A stretch of DNA of 64,000 nucleotides from JAZBPO01 sp963691775 (GTDB lineage: Bacteria; Pseudomonadota; Gammaproteobacteria; Pseudomonadales; Azotimanducaceae), in assembly GCA_963691775.1 (NCBI GenBank), contig OY829369.1, forward strand, positions 1,240,001 through 1,304,000, in the 5' to 3' direction. The position numbers and the translations under genes were made by a program. This document shows, piece by piece, positions 1 through 8,829 of this stretch (positions are counted from its first letter, which is position 1; each line of letters starts with the position of its first letter). The notes under the pieces were generated by a model. It was not told the origin of the DNA. It saw nothing but the letters and a program-made list of their open reading frames with translations, and made no database searches.

Positions 1-515
1 AACAGCATGAGTCCCAGGCCGCCGACATTGCCGAGCGCGAACGCAACGCCGGACACGCGGCCGAGCCGGTCCACCGGCGCCACCGAGGGCAGCATGGCGT
101 TGTGGAAGACCTCGGAAATGGCGAAGGCGACGCTGATCGCCAGCAGCAGCGCCAACGTGAGCGTGACACCCAGGCCCTCACCGGCGGGCTCGACGAACCA
201 GAGCAGACAGGCACCGAGCGACATGAGCGCGACCGTCACGCCCACCCAGGGTTTGCGGCGCCCGTTCTTGTCGGCGATCGCGCCGAGGAACGGCGCTGTG
301 ATCGCGAGGATCACGCCGGCCGTGGCGTTCAGGTAGCCGATGAGCGCCTGACCGCGCACCGGATCCCCGACCACCACGTTCGAGAAGTAGGGAAAGAAGA
401 GGTAGATCACGACCATGATGTAGTACGGGTCGCGTGCAAACTGCCCGAAGGTCCAGCTGTAGTAGCCGAGCGGTGAAGCTGCAGGCGTGCCCGCGAGGGA
501 GACCGTTGTATTCAT
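1..515 (-). CDS. MFS transporter, N-terminal part (cut by window edge)
   Basis: Inner-membrane permease of the major facilitator superfamily; substrate unknown. About 171 N-terminal residues are visible. Hydrophobic helices alternate with a loop reading GAIADKNGRRKPWV, the classic MFS loop 2-3 signature. The layout resembles the UMF1/Atg22-like branch, but that is only a guess. Translation starts at an ATG whose complement lies at 513-515. The C-terminal part lies beyond the left edge. The gene runs in the same direction as the YjbR-oxyR-dehydrogenase block upstream of it, but 13 bases separate it from the YjbR gene, so co-transcription is possible. Confidence 0.85.
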   Translation of the reverse strand, partial: MNTTVSLAGTPAASPLGYYSWTFGQFARDPYYIMVVIYLFFPYFSNVVVGDPVRGQALIGYLNATAGVILAITAPFLGAIADKNGRRKPWVGVTVALMSLGACLLWFVEPAGEGLGVTLTLALLLAISVAFAISEVFHNAMLPSVAPVDRLGRVSGVAFALGNVGGLGLML

Positions 516-528
516 CTCGCGGACCGGG

Positions 529-1299
529 TCATCGGGCATCGAGGGCTTTTAGGGCCCGCTTCGTGGCGAAGTGTCTGAAGCTCTCGTCGAGCAATGCCTC
601 GATCTCCTTCCAGTTCTCGCCCGGCTCGAGGTCGAGTTCGATCCAGCCGTTGCGGCCTGTGTAGGACGGGATGCGATAGCGCTCATCGAACGTGAGCATC
701 GCCTGCCGCTCGGAACCGACCCAGGTCTGCAGGCCGAAGCGACCCCGGTGTACGTGCAGGGTGCAGAAGTTCTTCTTCCCGGTGCGGAAGCAGGGCGCGC
801 CGAACTGCCGATCCTCGCTCGCCTCCGGGAAGGCGAGGGCTCGTTCGCGCAGGCCTTCGAGCAGGCCCGCACCGCGCGTGCCCAGGAACGGATCGATCTC
901 TTCGGGCTTCATCATTCGCGGCGCGGGAATCTTCGGCGCGGCGTCCACGGTCGCAGCCAGGGCCTTCGGTACGGCGGACTGCCAGGCCGCGAGCGCGAGC
1001 GAACACACCCGCCCCCAATCGGCGCCATCGGTGAGCTCGACGCCGACCCAACCCGAAGGGCCGTAGTAAGCCGGAACGAAGTACACCTGCGGGTCCGTTT
1101 CCACCAGCCGCTGCTGCTCGCCCTCGGGCAGCTTCAACAGCAGCGCAACGCGGCCGCAACCGTGGTGGTTCAGGCTGAAAGTTGCAAAGTGCCTGCCGCG
1201 GCACTTCCAGATCGGCGCACCCCGGCTCGTCGCGGGCTCGACCTCGGGCAGCGCTTCGCAGAGTTCGGCAACTGCGGTCAGCAGATCCGGACGCGACAC
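529..1299 (-). CDS. Tandem YjbR/MmcQ-domain protein
   Basis: 256-residue protein made of two copies of the small YjbR (MmcQ, CyaY-like fold) domain, roughly residues 5-115 and 140-250. Both carry typical motifs: a GAPIWK or GAPCFR segment near the start, a central F/Y-rich strand, and a GWV/GWIEL segment. The family is often called DNA-binding, but its biochemical role is unsettled. I chose the GTG at 1299 because it sits two bases after the oxyR stop codon and just before the first domain. The tight spacing implies co-transcription and translational coupling with oxyR. A double-domain version is less common than the usual single domain of about 120 residues. Confidence 0.8.
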   Translation of the reverse strand: MSRPDLLTAVAELCEALPEVEPATSRGAPIWKCRGRHFATFSLNHHGCGRVALLLKLPEGEQQRLVETDPQVYFVPAYYGPSGWVGVELTDGADWGRVCSLALAAWQSAVPKALAATVDAAPKIPAPRMMKPEEIDPFLGTRGAGLLEGLRERALAFPEASEDRQFGAPCFRTGKKNFCTLHVHRGRFGLQTWVGSERQAMLTFDERYRIPSYTGRNGWIELDLEPGENWKEIEALLDESFRHFATKRALKALDAR

Positions 1300-1301
1300 G
1301 A

Positions 1302-2228
1302 TCAGCGCGCCGTTCCGTGGAGGTTCTCGACGTCCGCGAGGGAAAGGCTGGTCTCTACGACACCTTCGAGGGCAGCTTCCAGCCGCCCCAGGAGCGCTTC
1401 GCGGGTTGTCGTCGTGCGCCACACCATGCCGACGATTCGATGCGGCGGCACACCTTCGAAGGGCACGTAACGCACGCCCGCAGTTGGCGCATCGATCGCA
1501 AGCTCGGGCATGAGCGTGATGCCCACGTTCGCGCTCACCATGTGACGAAGGGTCTCGATACTGGTGGCAGAGAAATTGGTGTTCTCGACAGCGCCCGACG
1601 ACTTGCAGACATCCAGTGCCTGATCGCGCAGACAATGGCCATCCTCCAGCAGCAGCACCTCCGCGTCCTCGAGTTCAACCGCCGGCACCGCCGCGCGGGC
1701 GGCAAACGCATGATCGGGGGAGACGGCGACGTAGAACGGCTCCGCGTACAGCGGCACCGCGACCACGCCGTCGTCTTCGACCGGCAGCGCGAGAATGATC
1801 GCATCGAGGCGGCCGGCCCGAAGTTCACGCGAGATGACCGCGGTCTGAGCCTCGACCAGCTGGATCTCGAGTTCCGGGAACTGCGCGCGCACGAGCGGCA
1901 GGATGCGCGGCAGCAGGTACGGCGCCACGGTCGGGATGATGCCGAGCCGGAACTGCCCGCCGTAGGGATCGCGCGCCTGCTGAGCCAGCTTCACGAGCTC
2001 ATCTGCGTCATGGAGCACCCGCTGCGCCTGGGCAATGATCCGTTCGCCGAGCGGAGTAAGCAGCACCTGCCGATTGTTGCGCTCGATCAGCGTGACGCCC
2101 AGAAACTCCTCGAGCTTGCGAATCTGCGTCGACAGGGTCGGCTGCGAGACGTGGCACGCTTCCGCCGCGCGCCCGAAATGGCGGTGTTCGGCAACCGCGA
2201 CGAGGTACTTCAGATCACGCAGATTCAA
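1302..2228 (-). CDS. oxyR: Hydrogen peroxide-sensing LysR-type regulator OxyR
   Basis: 308-residue LysR-family activator of the peroxide stress response. The N-terminal helix-turn-helix (residues 1-60, with HVSQPTLSTQIRKLE) is almost that of E. coli OxyR. The effector domain retains the two redox cysteines at exactly the classical positions, C199 and C208, within DGHCLRDQALDVC. These form the regulatory disulphide in characterised OxyR proteins. The start ATG overlaps the stop of the upstream dehydrogenase gene by four bases, and a YjbR-domain gene follows two bases later, so oxyR is the middle gene of an operon. Co-transcription with a dehydrogenase differs from the usual oxyR surroundings (ahpC, katG, recG). 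Confidence 0.95.
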   Translation of the reverse strand: MNLRDLKYLVAVAEHRHFGRAAEACHVSQPTLSTQIRKLEEFLGVTLIERNNRQVLLTPLGERIIAQAQRVLHDADELVKLAQQARDPYGGQFRLGIIPTVAPYLLPRILPLVRAQFPELEIQLVEAQTAVISRELRAGRLDAIILALPVEDDGVVAVPLYAEPFYVAVSPDHAFAARAAVPAVELEDAEVLLLEDGHCLRDQALDVCKSSGAVENTNFSATSIETLRHMVSANVGITLMPELAIDAPTAGVRYVPFEGVPPHRIVGMVWRTTTTREALLGRLEAALEGVVETSLSLADVENLHGTAR

Positions 2229-3307
2229 ACCGTCGCTCCGGAGGTCGACCAGGGTTCAACCACGATCTTGCAGTGATGCGCAGGGTCCGCAAGCGCCTCG
2301 AACGCATCCGCCACCCCTTCCAGCGGCACGTGCCCGGTCACGAGCGGAGAGACATCGATACGCCCCTCAGCGATGTCGTGGAGCGTCTGCCTGTACTCGT
2401 CCGGCGTGTACGCCAGAACGAACTGCAGCGACAGCTCCTTGTTGATCGCCAGCAGCGGACGAATCGCATCCTGCTCCATGCACACCCCGACAACGACGAA
2501 GCGACATCCGCGCGCCGCCCCCACCATCATCTGATCGATCACGCCGGGCACGCCGACGCACTCGAAGAACACCCCGGGGCGCAGCTGGGGCGCACCCGTG
2601 AGCGGATTCTCCGGAAGCCGCTCGCCATCGAGCGAAACGCTCGCGAGGCCCTGCCACGTCGAATAGGGCGAGGTAGCAGCCGGATCCACCACAATGTCCG
2701 CGCCACAGCGCTCCGCCAGGGCCCGCCGCGCGGGCGAGAAGTCGGCTGCCACCACGGGCCCGACGCCACGCGCCTTGAGCGCGAGAATCACCGACAGGCC
2801 CACCGGGCCGCAGCCGATCACGAGCGGTACGTCCTCGGGTGCGAGGCGCGCCATTTCCACCGCGTGCGCGCCGACGGCCATGGGCTCGGTGAGCGCTGCA
2901 TGGTCTGTCGCGAGACCATTCGGGACGGGCAGCAGCATGGATTCGGAGAGCAGCAGATATTCGCCGTAGCCGCCCGGAACGTCGTTCGCATAGCCCACCG
3001 TTCGCAGGGCCCCGTCGTGCTGGGTGATCGGAACCGAACACACCCGCGTACCCGCCGCGAGCGTCGGGGTCGATTCCATGAGCTCACCGCAGAACTCGTG
3101 CCCCATGACCACGTCTGCGTCGGGATCGAAGGAGATACCGCCGTCGCCCGACGCCGCGACCATCTCATGCGTGTGCTTGAGCGCGTGCAGATCGGACCCG
3201 CAGATGCCACAGGCAAGCGTCTTCACCACCACCTCGCCGGCGCTGGGCGCCGGTTCCGGCACTTCGTCGAGCACCAGTACACCATTCCGCATCACGACTG
3301 CGCGCAT
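2225..3307 (-). CDS. Zinc-binding MDR-family alcohol dehydrogenase-like protein
   Basis: 360-residue NAD(P)-dependent medium-chain dehydrogenase/reductase. The catalytic-zinc region is present (CGICGSDLH around residues 33-41 and GHEFCGE at 69-75). A Rossmann nucleotide-binding motif, GCGPVG, lies near residue 165. The four-cysteine structural-zinc loop expected around residues 95-115 is absent; that stretch has only one cysteine and reads CSVPITQHDG. The protein should therefore bind only the catalytic zinc, as some MDR subfamilies do. It is the first gene of an operon with oxyR (four-base overlap). The substrate cannot be told from sequence. The divergent promoter region shared with the glutathione transferase gene is about 90 bases long. 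Confidence 0.85.
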   Translation of the reverse strand: MRAVVMRNGVLVLDEVPEPAPSAGEVVVKTLACGICGSDLHALKHTHEMVAASGDGGISFDPDADVVMGHEFCGELMESTPTLAAGTRVCSVPITQHDGALRTVGYANDVPGGYGEYLLLSESMLLPVPNGLATDHAALTEPMAVGAHAVEMARLAPEDVPLVIGCGPVGLSVILALKARGVGPVVAADFSPARRALAERCGADIVVDPAATSPYSTWQGLASVSLDGERLPENPLTGAPQLRPGVFFECVGVPGVIDQMMVGAARGCRFVVVGVCMEQDAIRPLLAINKELSLQFVLAYTPDEYRQTLHDIAEGRIDVSPLVTGHVPLEGVADAFEALADPAHHCKIVVEPWSTSGATV

Positions 3308-3398
3308 CGCTGCTCTCCCCTTCAGCTGCCTCGATGGTAGCAGTCGGGACGGCCCGGTTAGACTCGACTATCACCTCGCTTCCGGCCGGAGCTCCCGC

Positions 3399-4211
3399 AT
3401 GAGCGTGATCGTCTACGACCATCCCCTTTCGCCCTACGCGCAGAAGGTGAAGATCGCTCTGCTCGAGAAGGAGGTGGCCTTCGAAGCCCCGCTTCCCGAG
3501 GCGATCGGTATCGGCGGCGCCGCAGGGGACTTCGTGACCACGAATCCACGCGCCGAAGTGCCCGCGCTGATCGACGGCGACGTTCGCGTGTTCGATTCCA
3601 CGATCATCCTGGAGTACATCGAGGATCGCTGGCCGACCCCGGCGCTCCTGCCGGCCGCGCCCGCGGACCGCGCCCGCGTGCGCATGATCGAGGAAGTGAT
3701 GGACACGCACTACGAGGCGATCAACTGGGGCCTTGGCGAGCTCGCATTCTTCGGCCGCGGTGCCGGCACCTCGGCCGTCGCACTGCGCGAGCGGGCCGAG
3801 ACGCAAACGCGCGCCTGGCAACGCTGGCTCACTGGCGCCCTTGGCGACCGCGAGTGGTTCAACGGCAGCGACTTCGGCTGGGGAGATCTGGCCGTCATCC
3901 CGTACCTCAACGGCTCCGCAGGCTTCGACCTTGCACCCGAAGCCGGCCCCCTCGCCGACTGGATGGTGCGGGCCAATGCACGCGACACCGTGGGCGAGGT
4001 CACGCGAGCCGCGGCGGCGATGAGCATGGGCGGGAGCGAAGCTGCCCGGGCCGGCATGGCGGCCGTGCGCGAGATGCTCGAACGCGGAGAATTCAAACGC
4101 GAGTATCGCGACCATCGGCTCGAATGGATGATCCGCTCGGGCGGCCTCGACGTCGTGGTGGACGGACTCGAGAAAGACAACATCCGGTTCACTGATGAAT
4201 TCCAGGCGTGA
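3399..4211 (+). CDS. Glutathione S-transferase family protein
   Basis: 270-residue cytosolic transferase. The N-terminal thioredoxin-like domain (residues 1-80) begins VIVYDHPLSPYAQKVK, the usual GST active-site region with a serine. It continues with NPRAEVPALID and the DSTIILEYIEDRWP segment that binds the gamma-glutamyl part of glutathione. An all-helical C-terminal domain follows. The ATG at 3399 is chosen because it starts directly before the first strand; upstream codons give no GST sequence. The 3' end overlaps the start of the exported peptidase-like gene by 17 bases in a different frame. The physiological electrophile is unknown. Confidence 0.88.
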   Translation: MSVIVYDHPLSPYAQKVKIALLEKEVAFEAPLPEAIGIGGAAGDFVTTNPRAEVPALIDGDVRVFDSTIILEYIEDRWPTPALLPAAPADRARVRMIEEVMDTHYEAINWGLGELAFFGRGAGTSAVALRERAETQTRAWQRWLTGALGDREWFNGSDFGWGDLAVIPYLNGSAGFDLAPEAGPLADWMVRANARDTVGEVTRAAAAMSMGGSEAARAGMAAVREMLERGEFKREYRDHRLEWMIRSGGLDVVVDGLEKDNIRFTDEFQA

Positions 4212-5427
4212 GCTTCTGCGCCGTGCGATCGCCCTCTCCCCGCTCCTGGTCAGCGCACGGGCCCGGGCGATGAGCGACGCAACGCATGCAGAGCGCGGAA
4301 TCGCAGCGAGCATCGCGCGCTGGGACGCTTTCGGCATCCACCGGACGGGCACCGACGCAGACAGGGCCACCGGCCTCTGGCTCCGCGACGCGGCGGCGGC
4401 CCTCGGACACGATGCGCGCATCGAGGCGTTTCCGCTCCGACGCCGAACGCCGACCGCCGCGACGCTCACCCTTGCCGACGGCAGCCGCATAGACGGCGTG
4501 CCGCTCTTCGACGGTGGTCAGTGCCCCGACGGCCTCGACGCGACGCTTGGCGGAGAAGCCGGCCAGATCCCGGTCCTGCGCACGCCCCCCTACGACGCCA
4601 TGCCCAGTGCACGCGCGCTTGACGATGCGCGGCACGCGGCCACTCACCCCGCCATCATCGCGGTCACCGACGACCGCCACGTCCGCTCCGGTCTCGCGCT
4701 CCTCAACGCCGAATCCTTCCATGCACCCTTCGGTCCGCCGGTTTTGCAGGTCGGCAGTGAGCATCTCCCACGGCTTGAAGGCGCCCGCGGCAGCGCCGCC
4801 CGCATGCACATCGGCTTCGAGCAGAGTCGCGTCGAGGCGAGCAACGTGCGCGTCGACGTCTCCGGACGAGACCCGTCACTTGCCCCGGTGGTTGTCATCA
4901 CGCCCCGGTCGAGCTGGTGGCACTCGACGAGCGAGCGCGGCGGCGGCATCGCGCTCTGGCTTGATCTGCTGGCGCACTTCGCCGCCCATCCACCGCGCCG
5001 GCCGTTGGTGTTCACCGCGAACACGGGACACGAACTCGGCCACGTCGGCATGCAGCGCTTCCTGGACGTCGAGGAGGCGCTCGTGCGCGGCGCGCATTGC
5101 TGGGTCCATCTGGGCGCGAACTTCGCAGCCGTTGCCCCGGGGCAGGTCCGCATTCAGGCGTCCAGCGCCGCGCTCATGGACGCCATGGACTGCGCCCTCG
5201 CCGACGAGGGCGTTGCCGTGGGCGCACGCACCGAGGTCGGCGCTGCGCCCTACGGTGAGGCCCGGGACATTGATGCGGGCCACGGTGCCTATGTCTCGAT
5301 ACTCGGCAGCAACGGGCTCTTCCATCACCCCGAGGACCGCTGGCCCGACAGCGTCGATCTGCCGCGCACGCTCGCCATTGCGCGGGCGTTTCGCACGCTC
5401 ACCGGAGCACTCGCAGAAGCCGCCTGA
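4195..5427 (+). CDS. Tat-exported M28-peptidase-like protein with degenerate metal site
   Basis: 410-residue protein with an N-terminal signal containing SRRELLRRAIAL, which fits a twin-arginine export signal, ending near ARA (residues 22-24). The C-terminal two thirds resemble the Zn-peptidase M28 fold: a conserved strand VVVITPRSSWWHSTSERGGG, then RPLVFTANTGHELGHVGMQ, and a late HHPEDRW. The usual ligands are only partly kept. The first His-x-Asp pair is missing and GHELG replaces the expected EELG, so catalysis is doubtful. The gene starts inside the end of the GST gene, suggesting coupled expression. It could instead be a non-peptidase member of the same fold. Confidence 0.6.
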   Translation: MNSRRELLRRAIALSPLLVSARARAMSDATHAERGIAASIARWDAFGIHRTGTDADRATGLWLRDAAAALGHDARIEAFPLRRRTPTAATLTLADGSRIDGVPLFDGGQCPDGLDATLGGEAGQIPVLRTPPYDAMPSARALDDARHAATHPAIIAVTDDRHVRSGLALLNAESFHAPFGPPVLQVGSEHLPRLEGARGSAARMHIGFEQSRVEASNVRVDVSGRDPSLAPVVVITPRSSWWHSTSERGGGIALWLDLLAHFAAHPPRRPLVFTANTGHELGHVGMQRFLDVEEALVRGAHCWVHLGANFAAVAPGQVRIQASSAALMDAMDCALADEGVAVGARTEVGAAPYGEARDIDAGHGAYVSILGSNGLFHHPEDRWPDSVDLPRTLAIARAFRTLTGALAEAA

Positions 5428-5526
5428 AGGCGCTCATCATCGATCCCGGACCGCGCTTTCCGAACCCGCCGACGACGTCAGGATGCGCGAAGGCGCCCCC
5501 GCACCCCAGAAGCGTTCCGCCTGCGG

Positions 5527-6234
5527 TCAGAAGTCGTCGTCGAGGAAGGGGTCCTCGATGCGGCCGTCATTCGTGAGAAATTCTCGACGCTGCAGCCAGC
5601 TGTCGCGCAGGAAGATATAGCGATCTCCGGTGATGAGATCCTCGCTGCCGAGCAATTGTGAACGCACGTTCACGAGATCCAGGCCAACGACCGCTGCGCG
5701 GTGACCGGCGACGTTCAGGTAGGTGGGCACGTACAGATAAGCGCCGAACACGTTGCCGATGAGTTCTCGCGTGGTCACGCCGCCCCAGAGCGGCAAGACG
5801 ATGTAGTCCCCCATGGGAAAACCCCACACGCCGAAGGTCTGGCCGAAGTCTTCCTGATGCCGCGGCAGGCCCATGCCCGTAGCAGGGTCGAAGATACCCG
5901 CCACGCCAAGCGTCGAATTGACGAGGAACCGTCCCGTATCCGACGCAGCAAGCCCCGGTTTGCCCTGAAGCAATTGATTCACCGGCACGAGCGGATAGCG
6001 AAGGTTGACGAAGAAGTTGGAGATGCCGTCGCGCACGATCTCCGGCGCGATCGCGACATAGCCCTGCGCCAGCGGACGCGTGACCACGCGGTCGAGGCCA
6101 TCATTGAAGCTGCGGATCGGCCGATTGATGTGCTCGAACCGATCTTCGTAAGGGGACGCCGCGCAGCCCGCGAGCAGCAGTGCTCCGCACAGCACAGCCA
6201 GGCGAGGCAGGCGAGAACGGAGGCGATGATCCAT
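5527..6234 (-). CDS. mlaA: Outer-membrane lipoprotein MlaA (VacJ)
   Basis: 235-residue lipoprotein of the Mla system, which removes mislocalised phospholipids from the outer leaflet of the outer membrane. A signal peptide ends in the lipobox LAGC (lipidated Cys 24). The MlaA core is clear: YEDRFEHINRPIRSFND, FFVNLRYPLVPVN, TGRFLVNSTLGVAGIFDPA, and the EDFGQTFGVWGFPMGDYIVLP segment. Length matches the family. No mlaBCDEF genes are in the window, as is usual when mlaA is encoded apart from the ABC transporter. The gene is convergent with the M28-like gene. Confidence 0.95.
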   Translation of the reverse strand: MDHRLRSRLPRLAVLCGALLLAGCAASPYEDRFEHINRPIRSFNDGLDRVVTRPLAQGYVAIAPEIVRDGISNFFVNLRYPLVPVNQLLQGKPGLAASDTGRFLVNSTLGVAGIFDPATGMGLPRHQEDFGQTFGVWGFPMGDYIVLPLWGGVTTRELIGNVFGAYLYVPTYLNVAGHRAAVVGLDLVNVRSQLLGSEDLITGDRYIFLRDSWLQRREFLTNDGRIEDPFLDDDF

Positions 6235-6465
6235 GACGCAGACTCCGGATAAGTCGAGGCAGGAGCCGCCGCCGATACGCCATCCGCCGCAGGCGGTTCG
6301 GAAAGTTCCTTCGGGCGCTCGCTGCCAGAATTCGGCCTACGTGAACGATACGCAGCCTGGCGCAATCCTGCACCAGGGGGCCGCGGCGAAGACCGGAAAT
6401 TGAGAAGCGCGACCCGCGCGCAATGGGATCCCCGCCACGGCCCGGCGCCGCGGCGGGTAGATCAC

Positions 6466-7065
6466 TCAGCCGTCCAGGCGAAACGTGATCTGCTTCTGCA
6501 TGCCACGTATCACCATCGGTTCGCCATTCGAGACAGCCGGTCTGTAGCGATAGCGCGCGACCGAGCTGACCGCGGCGCGCTCAAAGCACCCCGGCGGCTG
6601 CGCATCGACTACCTCCACGTTCATGGGCGCACCGATCTCGTTTACGTCGTAGCGCACCAGCACGTAGCCCTCCAGACCGCGCGCCGCACAGCGCCGAGGA
6701 TAGATGGGAGCAGGCTCGACAATGGGAGTGATCATTGAAGTCCCGGCACTCGTCGGTGAGACCGTGGGGGGCACGACCCGCCTCGGACCGGTCCATATCG
6801 GGTCTCCGGTGCCCGTCACCGTCGGCTCAGTGAAAACCACTTCGGGCGGCAGCTCCGGCAACGGTGGCGGTGGCGTTCGCGGCGGAACCTCCGGCGGCCG
6901 CTCCTCGATCACCGGCACGAACTCTATCGGCGGCGACAGGACAGGATCCTGAACATGCAGCTCATCGACGTGAATGAGGGCCTGCATGAGCAGCAGCAGG
7001 CCCACCGTTGCCGCGGCCGCAAGGCCGATCGGCGGGGCATAGCGGTACATGGCGATCCCGGTCAT
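6466..7065 (-). CDS. TonB-family periplasmic-spanning protein
   Basis: 199-residue protein with one N-terminal membrane helix (about residues 10-28), a proline-rich periplasmic linker (PPEVPPRTPPPPLPELPPE) and a C-terminal TonB domain with the marker YPRRCAARGLEGYVLVRYDV and a final RYRYRPA segment. The ATG at 7065 is chosen over an in-frame codon 27 bases upstream because AGGAAGGAGG lies just ahead of it. The gene follows the M56 peptidase gene by 54 bases and belongs to the blaI-M56-tonB operon. No exbB/exbD lie nearby, so it may borrow an energiser or act in signalling rather than iron uptake. Confidence 0.85.
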   Translation of the reverse strand: MTGIAMYRYAPPIGLAAAATVGLLLLMQALIHVDELHVQDPVLSPPIEFVPVIEERPPEVPPRTPPPPLPELPPEVVFTEPTVTGTGDPIWTGPRRVVPPTVSPTSAGTSMITPIVEPAPIYPRRCAARGLEGYVLVRYDVNEIGAPMNVEVVDAQPPGCFERAAVSSVARYRYRPAVSNGEPMVIRGMQKQITFRLDG

Positions 7066-7119
7066 GGGACACCTCCTTCCTCGGCAGGACAACAGGCGCG
7101 GCGCAGGGCGCCGCAGGGG

Positions 7120-8313
7120 TCAGATGTGGATGGGCGGCGGGCGGCCGTTCAAGCCCATCGCAGGCGCACCGGGCGGCAGGCGCAGCGGACCCTGGGTGCA
7201 GGTCTGTGCGGCGCCCGCATCCGGCCCGGCGGCCCGCATCTGCGGCATCCACAGGCGCGGTCCGCTGGCGTCGGCGAGATCCAGCCAGATCAGCTTGGAA
7301 TCATCGGCCTCGGGCGTCACGGCAGATTCAGCATGGCGCGTATCCGGCAGCAGCACCCGGGTGCGCGTCTCTCCGGGGACGGCGAGTACGACAGGCACGA
7401 CGAGCGCGGCTGAGAGCACCAGGGGCCAGTACACGCGGGCCGTGGCGAAGTCCTCATGGCCAACGCCGGCGAGCACGCGGCGCACGCGACGGCCCACAGC
7501 ACTGGCTGCGACTGCAGCGAGCCAGTTCGGCCGCTGCAGCTCGCGTGCCTGCTGCAGCAGTGCGTCCGCATAGTCGTCACGGTGCGGCACGAGTAGGAGC
7601 GCATCGTCGTCACAGCTCGCCTCGAGGGCGCGGCGCCAATCGCGGGACACGGCCGAAGTGCCGGGTATGAACCACAGCAGCGCGCCAAGCACCTCGATAA
7701 GCAGAAGCAGCGCCGCGTCGCCACGCGCCGCATGCACCAGTTCATGGGCGAGCACGGCATCGAGCCGTGCTTCCGGCCACTGCAGCGCTGCCTGCGGGAG
7801 CACGAGCCGAGGCCGAAGCGGCCCAACGCAGGCCGGGCCAAGATCGCCCGCGAGTACAACGGGCGGCGGCCTGGCGCCGACGCGGGCCGACAGCATCTGC
7901 ACGCGTTCGGCGATGCGCGCGGGCGCCGGCGTCTCGACCCGCGTGATTCTGTGGCTGAGCCAGAGCACCGCCACAAGCGTCCGCAGCCAGAGCAGGGCCG
8001 CCACGCTGAGCCACGCTGCGACGACCATCGGCAAGTGGCTCGCCGACACGACAGCGGCCGGAACATCATGGGGCGTAAGCGCGGGCAGCAGCGCCAAGCC
8101 ATCAGGCGCCATCCACCAGATTCCAGCAAGCGCTCCGAGATGGAGCACCAGGATCACCGGCCACGCCAGGCGACCGGTCTCGGGATGCGCGCGGCAGAGC
8201 ACGAGCACAAGCGCACCGAGCGCGAGGGTCAGGGGCGGCAGGAACAGCAGGGCACGGAGTTCGATCGGCTGCGCGATCCACAGCATCCAGAGTTCGTTCA
8301 CAACGCTCATCAT
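7120..8313 (-). CDS. M56-family (BlaR1-like) membrane metallopeptidase
   Basis: 397-residue integral membrane peptidase. Three or four N-terminal helices precede a cytoplasmic zinc-peptidase domain with HELVH at residues 190-194 and a likely third ligand in LEASCDDDAL (E231). A further helix near 310-325 leads to a periplasmic tail. In BlaR1/MecR1 the tail is a beta-lactam sensor; here it is a short, Pro/Gly-rich segment with no penicillin-binding motif, so the signal is different. The gene overlaps the BlaI-type repressor by four bases, the standard partner arrangement, and the peptidase probably destroys that repressor when activated. Confidence 0.87.
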   Translation of the reverse strand: MMSVVNELWMLWIAQPIELRALLFLPPLTLALGALVLVLCRAHPETGRLAWPVILVLHLGALAGIWWMAPDGLALLPALTPHDVPAAVVSASHLPMVVAAWLSVAALLWLRTLVAVLWLSHRITRVETPAPARIAERVQMLSARVGARPPPVVLAGDLGPACVGPLRPRLVLPQAALQWPEARLDAVLAHELVHAARGDAALLLLIEVLGALLWFIPGTSAVSRDWRRALEASCDDDALLLVPHRDDYADALLQQARELQRPNWLAAVAASAVGRRVRRVLAGVGHEDFATARVYWPLVLSAALVVPVVLAVPGETRTRVLLPDTRHAESAVTPEADDSKLIWLDLADASGPRLWMPQMRAAGPDAGAAQTCTQGPLRLPPGAPAMGLNGRPPPIHI

Positions 8314-8708
8314 TTGGCTTCCCCCTGCGCCCGCGCTGCCCGCACCAGACGCTCGAGTTCATCCAGTTCGTCATCGGACAGGGGCGCATCGCCCCGGTCG
8401 AGCAGTCCTGCGACGGCTGCGGTCACGGAGCCGTCGAAGAACGTGCGCAGCAGACGCTCGACGGCCCCTGCGCGCGCCGTCTCACGGGCCTGCAGCGGCC
8501 GATAGACATAACGGGGGCCGTCCTGGACATGATCCACGTAGCCCTTCTCCTCGAGCGTGCGCACGAGGGCGCGTACCGCTGAGTAGCTCGGTGGATCAGG
8601 AATACGCGCACGGATCTCCGCCGCCGTCGCTTCGCGGCGCTCGAAGAGCACGTCCATGATCTGACGCTCACGCCGGGACAGCGCAGACACGTTCGCGGTT
8701 TTCGCCAT
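8310..8708 (-). CDS. BlaI/MecI/CopY-type transcriptional repressor
   Basis: 132-residue winged-helix repressor. The DNA-binding half carries SRRERQIMDVLFERREATAA and YSAVRALVRTLEEKGYV, typical of the Penicillinase-repressor family. The C-terminal half has the dimerisation helices and the FFDGSVTAAVAGLLD segment. The ATG at 8708 follows GGAAGGAG by eight bases and is preferred to a GTG six codons upstream. Two almost identical palindromes (8733-8748 and 8830-8845) lie upstream and are the likely operators, so the operon should be autoregulated and derepressed by the M56 peptidase encoded downstream. Confidence 0.9.
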   Translation of the reverse strand: MAKTANVSALSRRERQIMDVLFERREATAAEIRARIPDPPSYSAVRALVRTLEEKGYVDHVQDGPRYVYRPLQARETARAGAVERLLRTFFDGSVTAAVAGLLDRGDAPLSDDELDELERLVRAARAQGEAK

Positions 8709-8732
8709 GGCCCGATCTCCTTCCACGCACCC

Positions 8733-8748
8733 TGCTGGTTTTCCAGCA
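8733..8748. promoter_or_regulatory. Candidate BlaI-type operator 1
   Basis: TGCTGGTTTTCCAGCA, a palindrome with six-base arms, starts 25 bases upstream of the repressor start codon. A second copy with 14 of 16 bases identical is at 8830-8845 in the opposite orientation. Paired operators upstream of blaI-type genes are typical of autoregulation. The assignment is inferred from position and repetition only. Confidence 0.6.
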
Positions 8749-8829
8749 CAGTGCTACGAAAGCAGCAGCCAAGCAATGGGCCTCTGAGATCTTTTCGCTC
8801 TGAGTGACCGCCGTTTCAGAAACCAGGGA

